From JAKSPM01 sp964450645 (GTDB taxonomy: Bacteria; Bacillota; Clostridia; Oscillospirales; Oscillospiraceae), in assembly GCA_964450645.1 (NCBI GenBank), contig CAYVEB010000040.1, forward strand, positions 1-11,222: a stretch of 11,222 nt of DNA, in the 5' to 3' direction. Shown here piece after piece: positions 6,672 through 11,222 of this stretch (the first letter of the stretch is position 1; each line of letters starts with the position of its first letter). The notes under the pieces were generated by a model, which did not search any database, was not told the DNA's origin, and saw only the letters and a list, made by a program, of their open reading frames with translations. Made by a program: the position numbers and the translations under genes.

Positions 6672-7026
6672 TTGGAACAAATAATTGGAATAGGCGAAGC
6701 CATGTCGGGTTCGGGGGTTTTCATTTATCATGCGGACTGGGATGAGGAGATCATCTATGCCAACAATGAGGTGTTCTATCTGTACAATGCGAGACGATGG
6801 AGCAGTCCCGCAAGCTGACGGGGAACTCGTTACGCGGCATAGTGCATCATCTGTTCCAGCGGCCATCCGGACGCGCACGGTGCCGATCGCAGCAATGACG
6901 GCGAACGCATTTACAGAGGATGTGCAGCGGACGATTGACAGCGGAATGAGCGTACATACCGCTAAGCCGCCCGATATCGCCGCGCGGCACGAGTCATGCA
7001 AACGCCTGATGGCCGCGCGGCAATAG
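6672..7026 (+). pseudogene. Remnant of a PAS-containing hybrid sensor histidine kinase (PAS start and receiver end only)
   Basis: Three frames carry consecutive pieces of one protein. Frame of 6672: LEQIIGIGEAMSGS then GVFIYHADWDEEIIYAN and a YLYN ending, the start of a PAS domain. One base short at about 6787, the frame at 6788 continues CETMEQSRKLTGNS then LRGIVH, the next part of the same PAS fold. Near 6855-6868 the reading jumps to the frame of 6730: PIAAMTANAFTEDVQ and GMSVHTAKPPDI, then a TAG at 7024. This is the last third of a response-regulator receiver domain with its MTA and KP signatures. The remaining PAS, the histidine kinase core and the first two thirds of the receiver are missing. 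No ribosome site is evident. It is a non-functional, internally deleted gene. The family assignment rests on motif recognition, not a search. Confidence 0.8.
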
Positions 7027-7101
7027 CGAGTCAGGTTAATGGAAGGAGCGACTGCCGCGCCAAAATTCGGAAATTTCCGGGGAAAAGGACGGGCCTGTTT
7101 G

Positions 7102-8079
7102 CTACGGCGCCGTATACGGAGAAACGGCGGCATTTCCGCGGTTGATCCATGCGGTGGAGGCGTCCATGGCGATCCGGCAGGCGTTTGTTTGATCGAGGGC
7201 GTTCAGCATGACAAAATCATGGATCGTCCCCTGGACGCGCAGGGCGGTGACGTCTACACCCGCCCGGCGCAATTTTTCCCCGAAAGCCTCCCCTTCGCTT
7301 CGCAGGACATCCGCCTGCCCGTTGAGGATCATCGTCTGCGGCAGACCGCGCAGCTGTTCTAAGGTCGCCCGGAGCGGGGAAGCTGTAATTTGATTCCTGT
7401 CCCGGACGTTGGGGGCATATTGCTGCCAAAACCATTCCATTCCCGCCCGATAAAGATAATAATTTACGGCAAATTGGCGATAAGTAGCGGTATTGAAGCA
7501 GGCGTTGGTTACGGGATAGTACAGAAGCAGCCTTGCGATTGGAGGTCCGCACCGGACTTTTGCCATCAGCGCCATGGCGATTGCCATATTCCCGCCCACG
7601 CTGTCGCCGGCGACCGTCAAGGTTTGAAAGCCACCGCACCAGGCGCTTCCGAGAAGCTCTTGCAGATGGGAGAGTATAAAATAGCATTGCTCAATGGCCA
7701 CTGGATACCGTGCCTCGGGCGAACGGGAGTATTCCGGAAAGACCACCAGGGAATTCGTCCTTGCGGCCAGCTCCCGGACCAGCTTTTCGTGGGTGTGAAA
7801 GCTGCCGAATACCCAGCCGGCGCCGTGGATATAGAATATGACGCTGGAAATATTGGCGTTTTCCACCGGAGCGATGAAATAGACGGGGATCCGGCCCCAT
7901 GTTTCGGTATCAACGGCGCGCGAAGTAATTTCCGCCGGGAACATGCGAACCGGCGAATTCTGCGCCTCCTCCAGGATTCTGCGTCCCTGTTCAGGCGGAA
8001 GCTGAAAAATTAGCGGCGGCGTGGAATTTTGATTGCAAATGGCTTCCGCCGCCGCTTCCAATGGAACCGAGCGTTTCAT
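7102..8079 (-). CDS. Alpha/beta hydrolase, HSL-like (fold-3) esterase
   Basis: A 325-residue cytoplasmic carboxylic-ester hydrolase of the hormone-sensitive-lipase family; substrate unknown. The oxyanion-hole motif is HGAGW (85-89, variant of HGGG), then EYSRSPEARYP (116-126, the YRLAPE-like region). The nucleophile elbow is GDSVGG (Ser160, variant of GDSAGG), with Asp257 in GQADVLRSE and His287 in GTIHDF completing the triad. The frame is open up to 8217, but ATG 8079 is preferred: GGAGGG (8085-8090) lies 5 nt before it, and the resulting length fits the family. No convincing -10/-35 pair was found; a TTGACA at 8170-8175 (minus) lacks a matching -10. It is flanked by two dead genes on the opposite strand, which suggests this gene arrived in, or outlived, a decaying region. 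Confidence 0.92.
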   Translation of the reverse strand: MKRSVPLEAAAEAICNQNSTPPLIFQLPPEQGRRILEEAQNSPVRMFPAEITSRAVDTETWGRIPVYFIAPVENANISSVIFYIHGAGWVFGSFHTHEKLVRELAARTNSLVVFPEYSRSPEARYPVAIEQCYFILSHLQELLGSAWCGGFQTLTVAGDSVGGNMAIAMALMAKVRCGPPIARLLLYYPVTNACFNTATYRQFAVNYYLYRAGMEWFWQQYAPNVRDRNQITASPLRATLEQLRGLPQTMILNGQADVLRSEGEAFGEKLRRAGVDVTALRVQGTIHDFVMLNALDQTNACRIAMDASTAWINRGNAAVSPYTAP

Positions 8080-8143
8080 AAAATCCCTCCAGGATAAATC
8101 TTTATGATCCATCCTATGCAGAAACGCCATGTCCCGCGCATGA

Positions 8144-8391
8144 CAATTCAGCGTGTTTTTGCGGTGCTTTGTCAATAGCTGGAATAAGAATGATTCAATT
8201 ACCGAAGTAATGATCAATGAACCGGAAAATATGTTTAGCAGATTAAAATGACGGTGTTACAAGGAGCTGCGGATTCGCCGCTGGATGCAATCCGTCAGCA
8301 AATTGCTTTGGCAGCCGACATCTTAATTCATTTGTCTAGATCAAGAGATAAGTCCAAAGAGACTATGAAGATTACAGAAGCTGTTGGGTAG
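8144..8391 (+). pseudogene. Remnant of a CpaF/TadA-type (type II/IV secretion, Flp pilus) ATPase
   Basis: The frame open from 8144 reads DSITEVMINEPENMF at 8192-8236, typical of the N-terminal domain of CpaF ATPases (TEIMVNGP...). It then joins directly to SRLK, where a missing base shifts to the frame of 8248. That frame reads MTVLQGAADSPLDAIRQQ, IALAADILIHLSR and RDKSKETMKITEAVG before TAG at 8389. The second part matches the C-terminal region of CpaF (SRLETMVLMG...AIREQIASAVDIIVHLSRLRDGSRK...ITEV). The Walker A, Asp box, Walker B and everything between are deleted. No other tad/cpa genes are visible in the window. The remnant is divergent from the hydrolase and ends at the hairpin beyond dapA. 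Identification is from motif memory. Confidence 0.78.
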
Positions 8392-8424
8392 TCCAAGCCA
8401 CCGGCAAAGCCGGTGGCTTGGACT
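8390..8424 (-). terminator. Perfect 16-bp hairpin at the dapA stop codon
   Basis: Arms 8390-8405 and 8409-8424 are exact complements around a 3-nt loop. The hairpin overlaps the dapA TAA. Neither direction has a real U-tract, so it may block exonucleases or assist termination. Its other arm includes the last bases of the cpaF remnant stop. Confidence 0.6.
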
Positions 8425-9311
8425 TACGGCTGTTTCGGCAGGAGCGGGAGCAGCGCGCTGCGCAGGTCTGTCAGCTGCTCTTCTTCTAAGTACAGCGGCA
8501 TCCGGCAGGGTCCGACGGCGTATCCCATTTGCTCGAGCGCGTACTTAACCGGCAGAGGGTTGACATGGGAAAAGAGAAGGTCGATCAAGGGCATGGCGTC
8601 GCTTTGCATCCGTGCCGCGGCGGGGTAATCGCCGGTCAGGCAGGCGTTGACCATCCGGACGACGGCTGTTGGGTCGACGTTGGCCATAGTGGAAATTACG
8701 CCTTTTGCCCCAAGCGCCATTGCGGCGACGATTTGATCGTCATTTCCCGTCCAAATATTCAGCGTTTGCGCGCAGGCGCCGTAAAGCTTGGAGAGCATCG
8801 GCAGATTAGAGGACGCCTCCTTGACGCCGTTGACGTTGGGAATTTCCGCCAGTTTTTGGTAGGTCGCGAAGCTGATGTCCAGTCCGGTGCGGGATGGCAC
8901 GTTGTAGACGATAATGGGCAAGTCCACTGCTTGGGCAAGGGCCGCATAGTGCTGCACAAGTCCCGCTTGGGATGTCTTGTTGTAATAGGGCGTCACAGCG
9001 AGCAAGCCGTCCGCGCCGTATGCCTGGGCAAGCTTTGCCAAGTGGACGGTATGCTTGGTGTCGTTGCTGCCGATGCCGGCGATGATTTTGCATCGGCCCT
9101 TTGCGTAGGTGACAGCGTGGGAGATGAGCAGCAGCTTTTCCTCATCGGTGAGTGTTGAGGCCTCGCCGGTGGTGCCGCAGACGGCGATGGCGGCCACGTG
9201 CGCGTCGAGCTGCATGTCCAAAAGCCGGTCAAACTCGGGCAAATTTAGGCCGTTTTTGTCAAATGGCGTGACGATGGCAGTGCAGACGCCGGTAAACAGG
9301 GGTGTTTTCAT
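8424..9311 (-). CDS. dapA: 4-hydroxy-tetrahydrodipicolinate synthase
   Basis: A 295-residue TIM-barrel lyase condensing pyruvate with aspartate semialdehyde, the first committed step to diaminopimelate and lysine. ATG 9311 is chosen because AAAGGAGG (9319-9326) is 7 nt upstream and the protein starts MKTPLFTGVCTAIVTPF, as in the family; the 27 codons before it are not supported. Catalytic features: GTTGE (46-50), TPYYN with Tyr109/Tyr110, YNVPSRTG with Tyr136 and Arg141, Schiff-base Lys164 in GVKEAS, and the NPLPVKYAL segment near 251. Length and all key residues are standard. It stands alone, not beside dapB, lysC or asd, and diverges from queA. NAL-subfamily lyases are the main alternative, but the DapA triad argues against them. 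Confidence 0.94.
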   Translation of the reverse strand: MKTPLFTGVCTAIVTPFDKNGLNLPEFDRLLDMQLDAHVAAIAVCGTTGEASTLTDEEKLLLISHAVTYAKGRCKIIAGIGSNDTKHTVHLAKLAQAYGADGLLAVTPYYNKTSQAGLVQHYAALAQAVDLPIIVYNVPSRTGLDISFATYQKLAEIPNVNGVKEASSNLPMLSKLYGACAQTLNIWTGNDDQIVAAMALGAKGVISTMANVDPTAVVRMVNACLTGDYPAAARMQSDAMPLIDLLFSHVNPLPVKYALEQMGYAVGPCRMPLYLEEEQLTDLRSALLPLLPKQP

Positions 9312-9424
9312 GTGGTTTCCTCCTTTGGTGTTGGATACGATTCCGGGATAAAATTTTTTCTCCCGAGGCATCGCTTGTCCGGTATGCCACATCTTATGCG
9401 GTCAAGCCGCCCGATATTCCGGGA

Positions 9425-9453
9425 TTGCATTTGTCAGGTATGTTTGCTATAAT
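9425..9453 (+). promoter_or_regulatory. Strong extended -10 promoter, probably for a small RNA
   Basis: TTGCAT (9425-9430), a 17-bp spacer, and TATAAT (9448-9453) preceded by TGC, an extended -10. Initiation is expected near 9460. The first start codon of a real gene in this direction is 313 nt away and has its own promoter. Confidence 0.75.
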
Positions 9454-9454
9454 A

Positions 9455-9547
9455 ATGTCTGTCCAATAAACTGCTTGGCGGGTTATTCGTGCGGCGTATG
9501 CCGCACAAGTCTATAAAACCGACCTAAATGACCCAATTTACAGACAT
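9455..9547 (+). ncRNA. Candidate structured non-coding RNA, unknown family
   Basis: The segment begins at the predicted start of the promoter just upstream. It is closed by an 8-bp stem ATGTCTGT / ACAGACAT (9455-9462 with 9540-9547). Inside are CCAA/TTGG (9463-9466 with 9475-9478), an 8-pair stem GGGTTATT / AATGACCC with one G-U (9480-9487 with 9527-9534), and a 7-bp hairpin GTGCGGC-GTAT-GCCGCAC (9489-9506). The A-rich single strand AAGTCTATAAAACCGACCTA (9507-9526) lies beside it. If transcription starts at 9460, the first few closing pairs may not be in the RNA. No terminator with a U-tract follows, so the 3' end is unknown. It does not match 6S, SRP, tmRNA, T-box or preQ1 patterns that I know. 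Confidence 0.45.
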
Positions 9548-9569
9548 CAGCGATTGTTACAATGCGTAC

Positions 9570-9601
9570 TGCTATTGGCGCTGCATGCAGCGCCAATAGC
9601 A
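9570..9601. repeat. Perfect 32-bp palindrome
   Basis: Bases 9570-9585 are the exact reverse complement of 9586-9601. As RNA it would be a 13-bp hairpin with a self-complementary GCATGC hexaloop. It lies 22 bp after the candidate RNA fold and lacks a U-tract in either direction. Confidence 0.95.
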
Positions 9602-9603
9602 AA

Positions 9604-9642
9604 GTGCAAGGGTTTGGGTATAAGCATCCGAAACCCTTGCAC
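9604..9642. repeat. 12-bp inverted repeat hairpin
   Basis: GTGCAAGGGTTT (9604-9615) and AAACCCTTGCAC (9631-9642) are exact complements around a 15-nt loop. It starts 2 bp after the 32-bp palindrome. No U-tract follows on the plus strand; on the minus strand CTTTGC follows. Confidence 0.9.
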
Positions 9643-9685
9643 CAGAACAATGCCAATGTACCTAAAAAACCAAGGCTTTTCAGGC

Positions 9686-9714
9686 TTGCGGCTTTGTTCC
9701 GTAAGCATTATAAT
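9686..9714 (+). promoter_or_regulatory. Sigma-A promoter of queA
   Basis: TTGCGG (9686-9691), 17-bp spacer, TATAAT (9709-9714). Start near 9721, giving a leader of about 52 nt with the GAGAGGA ribosome site (9761-9767). Confidence 0.8.
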
Positions 9715-9772
9715 TAGGAGCGACAAAGCGATTTGCAGCCGGCGGGCGCCGGATTTAAGAGAGAGGACACAC

Positions 9773-10795
9773 ATGAAAACGAACGATTTTTATTACGAAC
9801 TGCCGGAGCGGCTAATTGCGCAGACGCCGCTGCAGCGCCGGGATAGCTCCCGGCTAATGGTCATGGACCGAAAAACAGGAGCCGTGGAACACCGGCATTT
9901 TTATGATCTTGTGGAGTATTTGAATCCTGGGGACGTACTTGTGGTGAATAATTCCCGCGTGATTCCCGCAAGGCTCCTGGGGAACCGGCCAACTGGCGGC
10001 GCTGTGGAGGTACTGCTACTGCGCGACTGCGGCGACGGCGTATGGGAATGCCTGACAAAACCGGGCAGAAAAACCCAGGTCGGCCAGGAGCTGATCTTTG
10101 GCGACGGCGTTTTGACCGCGACAGTAGTGGAAGCGGCCGAGGATGGGAACAAAATGGTGCAGTTCCACTATGACGGGATTTTCCTGGAGATCCTCGAACA
10201 GCTGGGCAAAATGCCGCTGCCGCCCTATATTAAGCAGACGCTGGAGGATTCCGAGCGTTATCAGACGGTCTATTCCAAAGTCAACGGCTCCGCGGCTGCA
10301 CCGACGGCCGGCCTGCATTTTACCGAGGATCTGTTAGAGAAAATTCGCCGAAAGGGCGTAGCGATTGCCGAGGTGACTCTGCACGTGGGATTGGGGACGT
10401 TTCGCCCTGTAAAGGCGGACGATGTGACAAAGCACACCATGCACAGCGAATTTTGCATGATGGATGAAGCTGCGGTCGCGCTGCTGAACCGAACGAGGCA
10501 AAACGGCGGGCGGATCGTCTGTGTCGGCACCACCTCTTGCCGCACGCTGGAAAGTTTGGTCAACGCGGATGGCACCTTTTCTCCCAAGTCCGCGTGGACA
10601 AATATTTTTATCTATCCCGGCTATCAATTTAAGGCGATGGACGCCCTTGTCACCAATTTTCATTTGCCGGAGAGCACGTTGGTCATGCTTGTGTCTGCTT
10701 TTTCCAGCCGGGAGCATATTCTGAATGCCTACCGGATTGCGGTGGAACAGGAATACCGTTTTTTCTCGTTCGGGGATGCCATGCTCATCGCTTAA
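9773..10795 (+). CDS. queA: S-adenosylmethionine:tRNA ribosyltransferase-isomerase
   Basis: A 340-residue cytoplasmic enzyme that transfers the ribosyl group of SAM to preQ1-modified tRNA, giving epoxyqueuosine at the wobble position of GUN anticodons. ATG 9773 follows GAGAGGA by 5 nt and gives the family N-terminus MKTNDFYYELPERLIAQ. Conserved blocks: VVNNSRVIPARLLG (57-70), CLTKPGRK (93-100), MPLPPYIK (147-154), AAAPTAGLHFT (174-184), VTLHVGLGTFRPV (201-213), VGTTSCRTLES (251-261) and TNFHLPESTLVMLVSAF (294-310). Length and motifs are those of complete QueA. The usual partner tgt is not directly downstream; only 80 bp separate queA from the convergent ssb remnant. The upstream in-frame extension to 9554 reads through the hairpins and is rejected. 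Confidence 0.97.
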   Translation: MKTNDFYYELPERLIAQTPLQRRDSSRLMVMDRKTGAVEHRHFYDLVEYLNPGDVLVVNNSRVIPARLLGNRPTGGAVEVLLLRDCGDGVWECLTKPGRKTQVGQELIFGDGVLTATVVEAAEDGNKMVQFHYDGIFLEILEQLGKMPLPPYIKQTLEDSERYQTVYSKVNGSAAAPTAGLHFTEDLLEKIRRKGVAIAEVTLHVGLGTFRPVKADDVTKHTMHSEFCMMDEAAVALLNRTRQNGGRIVCVGTTSCRTLESLVNADGTFSPKSAWTNIFIYPGYQFKAMDALVTNFHLPESTLVMLVSAFSSREHILNAYRIAVEQEYRFFSFGDAMLIA

Positions 10796-10875
10796 CATCG
10801 TTTTTAGACATTTGTCAACTCTCCTGTGGCCCATGATAGCATAACCGTATTCTGTTTTCAATGTGCAGAGTTTTC

Positions 10876-11171
10876 TCAGAACGGCAGGTCGCCGTCGTCC
10901 GATATGTCCATGAACCCGTCGTTGTCGGTCTGACCACCATTTCGGTAGCCTTCCCTGCCTCCCTGAGTGCCGGAGGCATAATTCCCTCCGTTTCGCTCAC
11001 TGGCGGTCTTGCTCTCCGCAAACTCGACGGATGATACGACGACATCCACGCCATAGACCTTTTCCCCGTTGCGGTCCGTGTAGTTATTGTTCCGCAGCTC
11101 CCCCTCCACGACGATTTTCGTATCCCTTGCGGAGATACTTGTCTACGAACTCCCCCTGCTTGCCAAATGGA
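10876..11171 (-). pseudogene. ssb: Broken single-stranded DNA-binding protein gene (3' part, frameshifted)
   Basis: On the minus strand, one frame reads PFGKQGEFVDKYLRKG (from about 11169 to 11126), and a second frame, shifted by one extra base near 11119-11126, continues TKIVVEGELRNNNYTD. It goes on through GVDVVVSSVEF, a Gly/Asn-rich linker and the acidic tip DISDDGDLPF before TGA at 10876. These are the second half of the SSB OB-fold and the canonical protein-interaction tail. The second frame has an in-frame TAG at about 11142, so no single frame gives the whole segment. The first half of the OB-fold is absent: beyond about 11171 the sequence changes to an IS-like end. The 77-residue piece from GTG 11109 cannot make an SSB. 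A functional ssb presumably exists elsewhere. Confidence 0.85.
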
Positions 11172-11222
11172 TGTATACTAAAAAAGTGGACAAGTATGGT
11201 AGGATAGAAGACAAGTAAGGAT
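11172..11222 (+). mobile_element. Possible end of an IS3-type insertion sequence, continues beyond window
   Basis: Homology to SSB stops at about 11171. What follows begins TGTATACTAAAAAAGTGGAC, the TG-starting, GTGGACA-containing form I associate with IS3-family terminal repeats. It then runs AAGTATGGTAGGATAG and ends in a TAAGGA ribosome-site-like run at the window edge, where orfA of such an element would begin. No transposase is visible in the window, so the assignment is tentative. Confidence 0.5.

Larger units (their letters stand above)
9312..9772. other. 461-bp divergent intergenic region between dapA and queA
   Basis: The region contains, left to right: the dapA ribosome site, a stretch (9380-9417) sharing a 14-mer with the receiver remnant, a strong plus-strand promoter (9425-9453), a foldable segment (9455-9547), two inverted repeats (9570-9601 and 9604-9642), the queA promoter (9686-9714) and the queA leader. 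I found no convincing dapA promoter on the minus strand and no believable protein-coding frame. Confidence 0.8.

Noticed and set aside
6730..7026. 98-residue complete small protein
   Set aside because: Only its C-terminal part resembles a protein (receiver domain end); the first half is the wrong frame of the PAS fragment, so this is part of a pseudogene.
6366..7133. 255-residue minus-strand frame containing YGIRTHDAAVKGRSLNHLT
   Set aside because: That peptide is the well-known false protein from the reverse strand of tRNA-Glu; the frame also crosses the terminator and the kinase fossil.
8080..8217. N-terminal extension of the alpha/beta hydrolase
   Set aside because: The 46 extra codons lie over the cpaF fossil; GGAGGG 5 nt before ATG 8079 and the family length favour the shorter start.
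9312..9392. 27-codon upstream extension of dapA
   Set aside because: It includes the AAAGGAGG ribosome site itself; DapA proteins start at MKTPLFTG-like sequence.
9455..9650. 6S RNA or preQ1 riboswitch before queA
   Set aside because: 6S needs one long rod with a central bubble, but strong local hairpins dominate here. None of the preQ1 class sequences I know is present, and queA has its own promoter downstream.
9554..9772. N-terminal extension of queA
   Set aside because: It translates the two hairpins and the queA promoter, does not resemble QueA, and the ATG at 9773 has a good ribosome site and the family N-terminus.
10876..11109. 77-residue intact SSB-like protein from GTG 11109
   Set aside because: Half of the OB-fold is missing and the preceding homology is in another frame; it is the tail of a broken gene.
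1..11222. CRISPR array, prophage or toxin-antitoxin module
   Set aside because: No regularly spaced repeat series, phage structural genes or paired small toxin/antitoxin frames were seen.

Overview
The window looks like the chromosome of a fairly GC-rich anaerobic Firmicute, probably a Clostridia member near the Oscillospiraceae/Ruminococcaceae. This is inferred from several things: an oxygen-sensitive class III ribonucleotide reductase, strong AGGAGG-type ribosome sites, textbook sigma-A promoters with 17-bp spacers, and a GGCGGCA...CAT tRNA-Met of clostridial type. No taxonomic search was possible.

Layout. Bases 1-1838 (+) hold nrdD, cut by the left edge, followed by a 15-bp hairpin. Bases 2040-3742 (-) hold two overlapping genes, a DUF2156 protein and a GNAT acetyltransferase. 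Divergent from them, 3993-5575 (+) is a two-gene unit: a polysaccharide-deacetylase lipoprotein and a small membrane protein, closed by a clean terminator at 5674-5701. A monocistronic VanZ-like gene follows (5769-6224). Next is a consensus promoter driving tRNA-Met(CAT) and tRNA-Glu(TTC), closed by a 15-bp terminator hairpin.

Bases 6515-8400 are a decay zone. A hybrid sensor-kinase remnant (PAS and receiver ends only) and a CpaF/TadA-type secretion-ATPase remnant (N- and C-terminal ends only) lie on either side of an apparently intact alpha/beta hydrolase on the minus strand. Then come dapA (-, lysine/cell-wall precursor synthesis) and, divergently, queA (+, queuosine tRNA modification). The 461-bp gap between them contains an extended -10 promoter, a foldable ~93-nt segment that I cannot assign to a known RNA family, two strong hairpins, and a separate queA promoter. 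At the right edge an ssb copy on the minus strand is frameshifted and cut off where a sequence resembling an IS3-type element end begins.

The functional themes are housekeeping (dNTP supply, tRNAs, tRNA modification, lysine/DAP) and cell envelope (deacetylase lipoprotein, VanZ-like protein, DAP supply). I see no phage, CRISPR array or complete mobile element. The best candidate for something undescribed is the structured RNA region between dapA and queA. The three gene remnants are the other notable observations.
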